Both the position numbers and the translations under genes were made by a program. A stretch of 37,716 bases of DNA from 40CM-2-70-7 sp035505915 (GTDB lineage Bacteria > Gemmatimonadota > Gemmatimonadetes > Gemmatimonadales > GWC2-71-9). The DNA is taken from positions 1 through 37,716 of the forward strand of contig DATJQI010000063.1 of assembly GCA_035505915.1 (NCBI GenBank), in the 5' to 3' direction. This document shows positions 23,505 to 31,839 of this stretch, one piece after another. Within the stretch, counting starts at the first letter, position 1. Each line of letters begins with the position of its first letter. The notes beneath the pieces are model-generated. The model was not told where the DNA came from, searched no databases, and worked only from the letters and a program-made list of their open reading frames with translations.

Positions 23505-25574
23505 ATGACCACCCCCACCGTCCCCGCCCCCTCCGCCGCCGCCCATTCCCGGCCCATCCGGGCGGTCGCGGTCGTGGTGGCCATGGCCCTGGTGGTCCGC
23601 CAGATGCTCGCGCAGACCCTGCCGCAGCCGTCGGCCCACGAGCTCCTCCTGGTCCGGGCGGCCACCCTGGCGGCGGCGATCCTGATCGCGGCCCTGGCCT
23701 CCCCGCGTCGTTCCACCTCCGTGTTGCGCTCGCTGGCGCTCGCGATGGGCCTCGTGATGACCACGGCGGCCTGCGTGGGCGGGCTCATCGTGCCCTCCCG
23801 GATCTGGGAGCCCGCCGCGATGCTCCCGGCCGTGGTCCTCGGCACCGCGCTCTTCATCCCCTGGCCCGCCCAGTGGCAGCTGGCCCTCGCCACGGCGGCG
23901 TTCGGACTCGAAGCCCTGACGTTCCGGATGATCCCGGACGACGCGTCGTCCGCTCCGTTTCTGAACGAGGCGGCGCTCGCGATCCTCTTCTCCTCGGGGG
24001 TGGCGAGCGTGATCGGGGCGCGGATCTCGGAGGAGGAGCGGCGCCAGATGGCCGAGTCCGAGTCGCGGTTCCGCGCGCTGTTCGAGGGCGCCGGCGATCC
24101 CATCGCGGCCCTCGAGCCCGACGGCCGAGTCCGGGACGCGAACCCCGGCCTGCTCGCCCTCCTGGGCCACACGCTCGACGAAGTGCGCGGCAAGCCGCTG
24201 GCCCACCTGCTCGCGCCCGGGCGGGGCGACGGCTGGCTCCTCGCGCCCCTCGAGGCCGCCTCGGATCGCTCCGTCACGCACGTGGAACGGGTCCGCCGGC
24301 GGGACGGCTCGGAGGTGGAGCTCGAGGTCACGCTCGCGCGGGTGGACACGCCGGCGGGCCCGCTGGTCCAGGCCATCCTGCACGACCGCACCGAGCGCCG
24401 GGCCCTCGAGCGCCGGCAGGTGCAGAGCGACCGGTTGGACGCGCTCGCCCGCTTCGCCGGCGGCATCGCCCACCAGTTCAACAACCTCCTCGGCGGCATC
24501 CTCACTCACGCGTCGCTCCTCCGCGTGGAGGCGGGACCGTCGGCGCTGGGGCCCGTCGATGAAATCCTGGTCGCGGCCCGGCGGGGACGCGACCTGACGA
24601 AGGAGCTGCTCCGCTTCACCAATCCGGCGGACCTGGCGCTCCGGCCCACCCCCACACGCGAGATCCTCGACCGCGTGGCTCTGATGGCCCGGGCCGCGCT
24701 GCCGGTCCAGATCGAGGTCGCCGTGGAGGCCGACCCCGGCATCCCGCCGGTCCAGGCCGACCCCGACCACCTCTCACACGCCATCTATCAGCTCATCCTG
24801 AACGCCCGCGACGCCCTGCGGGACCACGGCTCCGGCGTGGTCACGATCAGCGCCGGCCGCGAGACCGTGGATCGTGACCCGCGGTGGCCCGAGGCGCTCC
24901 CCGGCGCCTATGTGCGGATCTCCGTGACCGACACCGGCAGCGGGATGGACGCGAAGACGGTGGAGCGCGTGCTCGAGCCGTTCTTCAGCACCAAGCCGAT
25001 GCACCAGGCCGCGGGGCTGGGGCTCGCGGCGGTCTACGGCGTGGTGCGCGATCACGGCGGCTCCGTCCGGATCGCGAGCGCGCTGGGTCGCGGGACCACG
25101 GTGGACCTCCTCATCCCGCGCAGCGCCACGAACGCGGAGGCCACGCCCCTGCCCCCGCCCGCCGCCCCGCCACCCGCGCCGGCCGCCAAGGCCGGGGGCG
25201 CCACCGTGCTCGTGGTGGACGACGAGGCCATCGTGCGGTCCAGCCTGAAGCGCGCCCTGACCCATTTCGGCCACAAGGTGCTCCAGGCCGAAGACGGACC
25301 TTCGGCGATGCTGGCGGTGCAGACCGCTCACCCCAAGGTGGACCTGGTGATCCTGGACCTGGTGCTGCCGGGAGGCGGGGCGGGGATCCTGGAGCTGCTG
25401 AAGGCCATGCAGCCGGGGATCAAGGTGCTGGTGTCATCGGGGTATTCGCCGGACCACGAGGTGGTTCGCGGGATCGAGCAGCGCGCGGACGGATTCCTGC
25501 AGAAACCCTTCGAAATCGCGGATCTCCGGACCGCCGTGACCCGCGTCCTGGCCGCCGGTGGGGAAACGCCCTAG
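23505..25574 (+). CDS. Membrane hybrid histidine kinase with PAS and receiver domains
   Basis: A 689-residue sensor. Residues 17-175 contain about five hydrophobic helices; a PAS domain follows (about 180-300, SESRFRALFEGAGDPIAALE). The phosphoacceptor motif is GGIAHQFNNLLGGI (His323), with Gln where most relatives have Asp. The ATPase domain has the N box LILNARDAL, DTGSGM, EPFFSTK and GLGLAAV. A Pro/Ala-rich linker (about 545-565) leads to a receiver domain with Asp572/573, phospho-accepting Asp618 and Lys667. The stimulus is unknown. A TAGTAT -10 box (23488-23493) precedes the ATG. Its TAG stop overlaps the stop of the converging nucleotidyltransferase gene. Confidence 0.93.
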   Translation: MTTPTVPAPSAAAHSRPIRAVAVVVAMALVVRQMLAQTLPQPSAHELLLVRAATLAAAILIAALASPRRSTSVLRSLALAMGLVMTTAACVGGLIVPSRIWEPAAMLPAVVLGTALFIPWPAQWQLALATAAFGLEALTFRMIPDDASSAPFLNEAALAILFSSGVASVIGARISEEERRQMAESESRFRALFEGAGDPIAALEPDGRVRDANPGLLALLGHTLDEVRGKPLAHLLAPGRGDGWLLAPLEAASDRSVTHVERVRRRDGSEVELEVTLARVDTPAGPLVQAILHDRTERRALERRQVQSDRLDALARFAGGIAHQFNNLLGGILTHASLLRVEAGPSALGPVDEILVAARRGRDLTKELLRFTNPADLALRPTPTREILDRVALMARAALPVQIEVAVEADPGIPPVQADPDHLSHAIYQLILNARDALRDHGSGVVTISAGRETVDRDPRWPEALPGAYVRISVTDTGSGMDAKTVERVLEPFFSTKPMHQAAGLGLAAVYGVVRDHGGSVRIASALGRGTTVDLLIPRSATNAEATPLPPPAAPPPAPAAKAGGATVLVVDDEAIVRSSLKRALTHFGHKVLQAEDGPSAMLAVQTAHPKVDLVILDLVLPGGGAGILELLKAMQPGIKVLVSSGYSPDHEVVRGIEQRADGFLQKPFEIADLRTAVTRVLAAGGETP

Positions 25575-26560
25575 CGGGCGGGCGCGACCTCGCCGCCCGA
25601 GGCCACCATCCGGGCGATGGCGGACCCGTGCAGGACCTGGTCGTTGCCGATCACCGAATCGGTGATGGTCGAGTCCGCGATGCGGACCCGCCGCCCCAGG
25701 ATGGAGTTCGTCAGGGTGGAGCGCTCGACGACGCTGCCCGCGCCCAGCGAGACGTTGGGGCCGACGGTCGCGTCGCGCAGGGTCACCCCGTCTTCGATGT
25801 AGACCGGCTCGACGATCGTCACCCCAGCCGGAATCGCCGGCTTCCGGGCCCGCCCGGTCTCGAGCAGGTGACGGTTGGTATCCAGCAGGGTCTCCACCTT
25901 CCCGCAGTCGTACCACCCGCGGACCTGGGCGGTGAGAATCTTCTTGCCGTGGTCCACCATGTACTGGAAGGCGTCGGTGAGGAAAAACTCGCCCTTGTGG
26001 GGGGGGCGGCGCAGGACCTCCGCGACTCCGTCGAACAGCGTGTTCCAGTCCCGGATGTAGTAGAGCCCGATGTTGGCCAGCTTGGACACGGGTGTGTCGG
26101 GCTTTTCGACGATCTTCGTCATGTACCCCTGGGCGTCGTGGACCACCACGCCGAAGCGCTGGTAGTCCTCCACTTCCTTGGCCCAGATGATCCCGTCGGC
26201 GTCCACGCGCTTGATCAGCGACAGGTCGGCGTCGAAGAGCGTATCCACGAAAATGATCAGCACCGGCGCGTCCACGAAGGGCCGCGCCAGGTTGATGGCG
26301 CCCGCCGTCCCGTCCAGCGTCTTCTGCTCGATGAACCGCGCCTTGATGCCGTAGCGGGAGACGATGTACTTCTCGACCGCCTCCTTCAGGTGGCCGGTGA
26401 TGACGATCAGCTCGTCGACGTCGAGTCCCGCCCCCGCGATGAGATCCATCACGTAGTCCATCACCGGCCGTCCCGCCACCTCGACCAGCGGCTTGGGAAC
26501 GATCTTGGTGAGCGGCAGGAGCCGCGTGCCCTTGCCGGCCAGCGGCACGATGACTTTCAT
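25571..26560 (-). CDS. Sugar-1-phosphate nucleotidyltransferase with left-handed helix domain
   Basis: A 329-residue enzyme that makes NDP-sugars. The N-terminal catalytic domain starts MKVIVPLAGKGTRLLPLTKI and continues VPKPLVEVAGRPVMDYVM, with the sugar-site motif GTAGAINLA and the EKPDTP stretch. From about residue 250, hexapeptide-like repeats (VEPVYIEDGVTLRDATVGPN, SLGAGSVVERSTLTNSILG) form a beta-helix. The layout fits RmlA-like thymidylyltransferases or mannose/glucose-1-phosphate enzymes; the sugar is undecided. ATG 26560 overlaps the cupin stop (TGATG). Confidence 0.88.
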   Translation of the reverse strand: MKVIVPLAGKGTRLLPLTKIVPKPLVEVAGRPVMDYVMDLIAGAGLDVDELIVITGHLKEAVEKYIVSRYGIKARFIEQKTLDGTAGAINLARPFVDAPVLIIFVDTLFDADLSLIKRVDADGIIWAKEVEDYQRFGVVVHDAQGYMTKIVEKPDTPVSKLANIGLYYIRDWNTLFDGVAEVLRRPPHKGEFFLTDAFQYMVDHGKKILTAQVRGWYDCGKVETLLDTNRHLLETGRARKPAIPAGVTIVEPVYIEDGVTLRDATVGPNVSLGAGSVVERSTLTNSILGRRVRIADSTITDSVIGNDQVLHGSAIARMVASGGEVAPAR

Positions 26561-26910
26561 CAGGCCCGCCCGTACCGGTCCTGGAGCCGGACCACGTCGT
26601 CGATCTCGGGCGTGGAGACTTCCAGCAGATCGGTCGCGACCACCGCCTCGAACTGGTGGACGAGCGGGGGCGCGATACGGAAGGATTCGCCCGGCCTCAT
26701 CCGGCGCTCGAGCAGCTGGTCCCCGGGCTTGGTGCGCAGGATGATTTCTCCGGTGAGGACGTGGATCGTCTCGTCCTTCTTGTTGTGGTACTGCAGGCTC
26801 AGCACGTGGCCCGGCTCGATGTGGAGCACCTTCCCCACATAGCGGTCGGTCCGGGCCCAGATCAGCTCGTGGCCCCAGGGCTTTTCCACGCGATACGGCA
26901 CGTCGCTCAC
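26560..26910 (-). CDS. Cupin protein, mannose-6-phosphate isomerase-like
   Basis: A 116-residue single cupin. It begins VSDVPYRVEKPWGHELIWAR and has the metal-site motif with QYHNKKDETIHVLTGE and the second strand motif GESFRIAPPLVHQFEA. It resembles the cupin half of type II phosphomannose isomerase/GDP-mannose pyrophosphorylase, here encoded apart from but next to a nucleotidyltransferase, so together they could form an analogous sugar-activation pair. GTG 26910 overlaps the ferredoxin stop (GTGA). Confidence 0.82.
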   Translation of the reverse strand: MSDVPYRVEKPWGHELIWARTDRYVGKVLHIEPGHVLSLQYHNKKDETIHVLTGEIILRTKPGDQLLERRMRPGESFRIAPPLVHQFEAVVATDLLEVSTPEIDDVVRLQDRYGRA

Positions 26911-27479
26911 CGAGACTCCTCCGGCAGACTCAGGCTCAAGGATGAAGGATACGTCACGCACGCGGTGACGCAGAGCCCGCACCCCACACACCCTTCCGGC
27001 TTCAGGACGGGGTGTCCCCCCGCGTCCAGCGCGAGTGCCCGTTCTCCGACGGGACACGCCCGGGCGCACACTCCGCACGCACTGCCGTGGAACGTGATGC
27101 AGCGCTCGGGATCGAGCGCCAAGCGGCCGAGGTGAATTCCCGCCCAACCGTCCACCGGGACCTGCAGGGCTCCGGTGGGACACGCTGCGGCGCAGGGCAT
27201 GTCCGCGCAGGCGACACAGGCGCGCCGCGACGGCTCCAGCGCGGGACTCCCGGCCGCCAGCCCGTCTCCCGGCGGCAGCCGGATGATGGCGTGCACCGGA
27301 CAGACGTCGATGCACGCACCGCAACGCGTGCAGGCCGCGAGAAACGCCAGCTCGGGCCCCGCCCCGGGGGGACGAAAATAACGCGTCGGGGCCACCCGCC
27401 GCTCGGCCCGCGACGCCACCTCCCGGACCAACTTACCCAGGGTGTCCCGGAAGAATGTGCGGCGCTCCGGACGGTCCAC
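26907..27479 (-). CDS. Four-cluster ferredoxin-type protein (MauM/NapG-like)
   Basis: A 190-residue electron carrier with four cysteine sets: CTRCGACIDVCP, CVACADMPCAAACP, CITFHGSACGVCARACP and CVGCGLCVTAC, each suited to a [4Fe-4S] cluster, in the MauM/NapG arrangement. The N-terminus VDRPERRTFFRDTLGKLV contains a Tat-like RRTFF but no hydrophobic stretch, so it is probably a cytosolic form with a vestigial Tat motif. No electron partner is encoded nearby; the gene lies 4 nt after the M1 peptidase gene and overlaps the cupin. Confidence 0.85.
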   Translation of the reverse strand: MDRPERRTFFRDTLGKLVREVASRAERRVAPTRYFRPPGAGPELAFLAACTRCGACIDVCPVHAIIRLPPGDGLAAGSPALEPSRRACVACADMPCAAACPTGALQVPVDGWAGIHLGRLALDPERCITFHGSACGVCARACPVGERALALDAGGHPVLKPEGCVGCGLCVTACVTYPSSLSLSLPEESR

Positions 27480-27483
27480 GGCG

Positions 27484-30444
27484 CTAGAAGCTCGGCGCCA
27501 GACTCACCGACCACCGGAACGCCAGGCGCGCCGCTCCCGGCCGGACGTCCGCCGCATAGTCCCAGCGGTTGACGAGGAGGGGCAACTCGAACCGCGTGAC
27601 CCAGACCAGGTCGTGGATGGCCGTGGTGGTGACCAGTCCGACCCCGCCGTCCCAAAGCGTAGTGGCGGCGGAGGTTCCGCTCGCCGACGGCACCGCCGCG
27701 CTGTCCACCAGACCCCCGTCGAAGAACCCCTCCAGGGCGGCATTCCGCAGGAACCCCTGCCGCCGGCTCACGAGGCCCCGGGTGAGCTCGATGCTGGTGG
27801 TCAGCGCCCACCGGCCACCGAGCGCCGGTCCGAAGCCGCGCAGCCCCCCGTCTCCCGGTGTTTCATAGTAGAACCCGGGCCGGGCGAACCACGCCCCTCG
27901 GCTCCGGAGCAGCGGGTCGGTGAAGGTCGAATACGGATCGGCGCCGGAGAGGTAGATGCGCCGCTGCAGGGGCGGAGGGTCGGCGCTCGCGAACGCGCCG
28001 CCGAACACCCGGGCACCCAGCCGGAAGCCCGCCCCCAGCGGCGTCCGCACGCTCGCCTCCGCCAGCATCCGGGCGTACGTGTTCACGTCGTACCGTTGCT
28101 CCGCGACCACCCCCGGCCCGGGGATCCGATAGACCACGCCGCCCCGCGCCGACGCCGAGGCCGTCCACACGGTCGCCCCGCGCCGGATCACGTCCGAGAA
28201 CCAGGGTCCCGCTTCCACCGTCCCCGCGTCGTCCCAGAGCCGGCGATCCAGATACCCGACGTCCGTGGTGGACATCCACTCGAGGTCGAACCCCGAGTGC
28301 GGGTCCGAGGTCGACTGGAAGGGGTGCGTGGCCAGGCTCCGGTCCCAGCGGATGGCGGCCCCGGCCCGTCCTTCGACGTCCCAGCCCGAAAACGTGGTGA
28401 CGAGCCCGGGGCGCCGGAGCCCGGTGGGGTTGGCGAGCGAAAACTCGAAACCCCAGGGATGGGACGCGTCCGTACCCACTGCCCGGGACAGGACCGCCGT
28501 CCCCCGGTCGAAGATCCCGTCGTAGTTCTGGCGGCTGTGGATGCCGAAGACCAGGCCTCCCTGGTCGTTGAACCAGAGCGTGGGCCGGTACGCCTGCACC
28601 AGAGAATCGCGGCGGGTGACGTCCCGCGTGGGATCGTCGATGACGTTCTTCACCGCGGCGCGGCCCTCGAGAAACCTGGGCTCGTGATTGTTGAGGTAGT
28701 TCCAGTCGTGGGTGCGCTCGCGCGGGTCGAGCGCGAGCCGCCCCGGCCGCCTTTGGGTCACGAACTCCACCCGCTCTTCCGCGGGCTGGCCGGTGGCGCG
28801 GGCGTAGACGGTGTCCGCGTCCCCGATCTCGACCGGCATCCAGCCGTCCCCCAGGCGCTGGATGGTCACCACCGTGCGCCAGCGGCCGTCCGGGAGCCGG
28901 GTCCGCTGCACCCGCTTCAGCTTGTAGTCGAACATCGGGGTGCCGTGCAGCCACTGGGCGAAGAGCCAGCCCAGGTCCCGGCCCGACACGTCTTCGCAGA
29001 CCGCCCGGAACCGGGCTTCGTTCACGTGCTTCAGCTTCCAGCGGTCGAAGTAGACGCGCAGGATCTTCCGCATCGTGGCGTCGCCGACGACGTACCGCAG
29101 CTCCTCGTAGAAGAGCTGGGCCTTGGTGTAGATCATCAGGTTGTACGTGAGGAAGTCGCGGTACCGCTCGCTCACCATCGACACCGGCTCGCTCCAGCCG
29201 TCCAGGTCCAGCTGGAGGATGAACGGGTCGAGTCCGTCGTAGGAGGGCCGGCCGCCGTGGGTCTCGAAGTACCAGCCGGTCTGGAAGCTCGTGAACCCCT
29301 CGTCGAGAAAGCCTTCCCGCCACTCGTTGTTGGCCAGCTGGCCCATCGTGTACTGGTGCCCGCCCTCGTGCAGGATCAGACCCAGATCGGCCCCGCCGTC
29401 CATGATCATCATCGGAAACTCGGTCCCGCCGCCCTCGATCCGGTGGACGTTCGAGAGCTGCGGCCACTGGAACTTCCCGTACAGCGAGTCCAGCCAGGCC
29501 AGCGTGGTCTCCGTGTTTCGAACGGCGATCCCGCCCCCCCAGGTGGTCCGGTCCTGCGGCTGGTACAGCACGTGCACGGCGACGTCCCCGTAGCGGCCCT
29601 GCTCGTAGACGTATCGCGGGTTCAGCGTGAAGGCGAAGTGGTGGACGTCCTTCGCGAAGAACCGCACCGTCTTGCGCCCGGCCGCCGCCGCCGGGCAGTC
29701 GTGCGGCGCGTCGGGGTACCAGTCGCGCTGGTAGTTCACGGCCTCGCCCGGGTTGGCGCGGGCTTTCTCCCAGCCGGGGTCGCCGCACACCGGCACGCCG
29801 GTGGCGCCGATCACCTGGTCTTCCGGCAAGTCCAGGGTCACGTCGAAGGTCCCGAACTCCCCGTAGAACTCGCCCGGCGGGTAGAGCGGATGATCCTCCC
29901 ACCCGTACTGGTCGTAGACGGTCACCTTGGGATACCACTGCGCGAAGTCGTAGCGGCGCGTGCGCGGATCGCGGCCCTGGCGTCGCGGCAGCGTCGACAG
30001 GCGGGCCTGCCATGAGAGGTCCACCGCCATCGAGTCCCCGGGCGCGAGCGGGCGCGGCAGGGTCCAGTGGGCGATGGTCGAGTCGGGGGCGTAGGGGTAG
30101 GTCGGCCGGGACGAGTCGCCCATCACGCGGGCCCCGGTGATGCGCTCGAACGCGTAGTCGGGATCCTTCATGTGCTGGTACCGCACCACGCCGGACGCCG
30201 AGTCGTACGCCGACCACCGGGAGCCGGGACGGAAGGCGTTGAGGTAGTCGTGCACGTAGAAGTCGCGCAGGGTGTCGGGCGACTGGTTCACGTAGACGAT
30301 GTGCTCGCGCGCGGTGAGGACGCCCGAGCCTTCGTCGAGCGACGCCTGGATGGTGTAGGCCACCCGCTGCTGCCAGTAGGGGGGGCCGGGATGCGACGAG
30401 TCTTGCGGGGTGACGGCCGCGGAGACTGCCAGGAGAAGGATCAT
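27484..30444 (-). CDS. M1-family metallopeptidase fused to a C-terminal outer-membrane barrel
   Basis: A 986-residue exported protein. A short hydrophobic leader (MILLLAVSAAVTPQDS, without basic residues) precedes the M1 peptidase domain: GGGTEFPM (338-345, the exopeptidase motif variant), HEGGH (359-363) and Glu382 exactly 18 residues later, and Tyr439 in IYTKAQ. From about residue 610 to the end the sequence switches to alternating short strands typical of a barrel. The segment GDGGLRGFGPALGGRWALTT (864-883) resembles the LRGF/VRGF motif of Omp85 proteins, and EGFFDGGLVD resembles the strand after it. The chain ends in Phe. Typical M1 enzymes lack such a domain. An in-frame TAG four codons upstream fixes the start at 30444. 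Confidence 0.85.
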   Translation of the reverse strand: MILLLAVSAAVTPQDSSHPGPPYWQQRVAYTIQASLDEGSGVLTAREHIVYVNQSPDTLRDFYVHDYLNAFRPGSRWSAYDSASGVVRYQHMKDPDYAFERITGARVMGDSSRPTYPYAPDSTIAHWTLPRPLAPGDSMAVDLSWQARLSTLPRRQGRDPRTRRYDFAQWYPKVTVYDQYGWEDHPLYPPGEFYGEFGTFDVTLDLPEDQVIGATGVPVCGDPGWEKARANPGEAVNYQRDWYPDAPHDCPAAAAGRKTVRFFAKDVHHFAFTLNPRYVYEQGRYGDVAVHVLYQPQDRTTWGGGIAVRNTETTLAWLDSLYGKFQWPQLSNVHRIEGGGTEFPMMIMDGGADLGLILHEGGHQYTMGQLANNEWREGFLDEGFTSFQTGWYFETHGGRPSYDGLDPFILQLDLDGWSEPVSMVSERYRDFLTYNLMIYTKAQLFYEELRYVVGDATMRKILRVYFDRWKLKHVNEARFRAVCEDVSGRDLGWLFAQWLHGTPMFDYKLKRVQRTRLPDGRWRTVVTIQRLGDGWMPVEIGDADTVYARATGQPAEERVEFVTQRRPGRLALDPRERTHDWNYLNNHEPRFLEGRAAVKNVIDDPTRDVTRRDSLVQAYRPTLWFNDQGGLVFGIHSRQNYDGIFDRGTAVLSRAVGTDASHPWGFEFSLANPTGLRRPGLVTTFSGWDVEGRAGAAIRWDRSLATHPFQSTSDPHSGFDLEWMSTTDVGYLDRRLWDDAGTVEAGPWFSDVIRRGATVWTASASARGGVVYRIPGPGVVAEQRYDVNTYARMLAEASVRTPLGAGFRLGARVFGGAFASADPPPLQRRIYLSGADPYSTFTDPLLRSRGAWFARPGFYYETPGDGGLRGFGPALGGRWALTTSIELTRGLVSRRQGFLRNAALEGFFDGGLVDSAAVPSASGTSAATTLWDGGVGLVTTTAIHDLVWVTRFELPLLVNRWDYAADVRPGAARLAFRWSVSLAPSF

Positions 30445-30450
30445 CGGTGG

Positions 30451-30479
30451 AAGCTACACCTCGATTTGTGGGGCGTGAA
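30451..30479 (-). promoter_or_regulatory. Promoter of the M1-ferredoxin-cupin-nucleotidyltransferase operon
   Basis: On the minus strand TTCACG (30474-30479), 17-nt spacer and TAGCTT (30451-30456). The -10 box ends 6 nt before ATG 30444, again predicting a leaderless mRNA. Confidence 0.45.
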
Positions 30480-30547
30480 TCGGGACCGGTGAGCGCCATT
30501 CGGGTGCCGGTCGCCGACCTCGGGAGCGCCATACTCGCCTCCCGGCG

Positions 30548-30568
30548 CGGGCGCAGCGACTGCGCCCG
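30548..30568. repeat. Hairpin in the divergent intergenic region
   Basis: CGGGCGCAG (30548-30556), loop CGA, CTGCGCCCG (30560-30568), a perfect 9-bp stem between the divergent M1 and DUF3103-like genes. It could be a regulator site or a transcript structure. Confidence 0.4.
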
Positions 30569-30603
30569 ACCTCCGCCGGCGTGACCTTCTTCCTGGAGGC
30601 GGT

Positions 30604-31839
30604 ATGCGGATTCGGCTGCTCTTTCCCCTCGGGGTCCTCGCCCTCACGGCGCTCGGTGCCGTGCTGGGCACGGGGTGCGGGGACCAACCCCAGCCCACGG
30701 GCCCCACCATCGCGGGCACGGTGATCGACACGGCCCGACCCAATTCCACACCCGCGCGCAACGAGTGGCTGGCGCGGCGCGTGGCCCTCGCGCTCGCGAA
30801 CCCCGGCTTCCGCGCCTATGTGTGGGCGGAGCTCCAGCACTCTCCCATCCGTGAGCACAAGCTCCAGTTCCAGCGCTTCCTGGCGCTCGCGGGGTGGCGC
30901 GCGGCCCGCTCCCTGGCGCAGGCCGGGGGTGATTCCGCAGACGTCGTGCTCGCGCAGGCGGGGGCGGCCCAGCCGCTCGAGTTCTACATGCCCGTGAAGG
31001 AGCACGCCGCCCGCTGGCACGCGGACGAGGACGTACTGGTCGCGACGGCGGTGAAGGACCACGACGCGCCGGTGGCCTTCGACCTCCAGGGCCGGCGCCA
31101 CGTGCTGGACGCGGAGCATCCACCGGAAACCCCCGTGCTGGCGCTGGTGCCCGTGGAGACGGACTTCGACGCCCCGGCCGCGCGGCTCCAGTGCACGGGG
31201 GACGCCTGCAATGGAACCGGCGGGAACGGGAGCGGGGGAACGGCCCCGATCGGTCTCTTCATGACCAAGTCCCATATCCCTGACGTGGGCCAGTTTGAAG
31301 GCTGGTTGAAAGGGGACCCCGAGTTTGAAGTCCACATCCTGGGACAGATGGGGACCACGGATCAGCTGACGGATTACCAGTGCGCGGGAGAGCACGCCGG
31401 CGGCCCGTACGTCTACGACCAGAACACCACGGATTGGTCGGGCAGCGTGCTGCTCTTCAGCCAAGACCAGCTCAACCAATTCAAGGCGCAGCACCCCGGG
31501 CAGGCGGTCCGGATCTTCATGGTCGAAGACGACGACGTCGCCTGCCAGCTCCGGCTCGACGTCGACCGGACCAACGCCATTCTCGTCGCCGTGGACAGCG
31601 CCTATCGGGTGCTCTCCGCCGGGAAGGACACGACGTCCTTGGGGGCCAAGGTGTTCCGGTACGCGCGCGCGGGCGAGTCGGTCATCTCGGCCATCGCGTC
31701 ATTCATCAATTCGAACGACGATCCGGTCGGAAACGCGGTGCAGGACGCCGTCGTGGGCCAGTTCTATCCGGGCTACAACTGGTTCGTCAAAGGGGACCAC
31801 ACCATCACCAACGGCTGGATCAACCTGGAGATGCACTGA
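30604..31839 (+). CDS. Secreted DUF3103-like protein, possible lipoprotein
   Basis: A 411-residue exported protein. The N-terminus MRIRLLFPLGVLALTALGAV then LGTGC is a signal peptide with a weak lipobox. The mature chain has a helical section (RNEWLARRVALALANPGFRA) and the stretch LEFYMPVKEHAARWHADEDV, then LVATAVKDHDAPVAFDLQG and VLALVPVETDF, resembling DUF3103 proteins (moderate confidence). A Gly/Thr/Asn linker near residues 200-214 separates a C-terminal domain unknown to me. GGAGG lies 5 nt before the ATG. Its stop overlaps the next start (TGATG), so the two secreted products are made together. Confidence 0.7.
   Translation: MRIRLLFPLGVLALTALGAVLGTGCGDQPQPTGPTIAGTVIDTARPNSTPARNEWLARRVALALANPGFRAYVWAELQHSPIREHKLQFQRFLALAGWRAARSLAQAGGDSADVVLAQAGAAQPLEFYMPVKEHAARWHADEDVLVATAVKDHDAPVAFDLQGRRHVLDAEHPPETPVLALVPVETDFDAPAARLQCTGDACNGTGGNGSGGTAPIGLFMTKSHIPDVGQFEGWLKGDPEFEVHILGQMGTTDQLTDYQCAGEHAGGPYVYDQNTTDWSGSVLLFSQDQLNQFKAQHPGQAVRIFMVEDDDVACQLRLDVDRTNAILVAVDSAYRVLSAGKDTTSLGAKVFRYARAGESVISAIASFINSNDDPVGNAVQDAVVGQFYPGYNWFVKGDHTITNGWINLEMH

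Noticed and set aside
27863..30532. An 889-codon minus-strand frame overlapping the M1 peptidase gene, and an 857-codon plus-strand frame opposite it
   Set aside because: Only the 27484-30444 frame carries peptidase motifs; the others are Arg/Gly/Pro-rich products of third-position GC bias.
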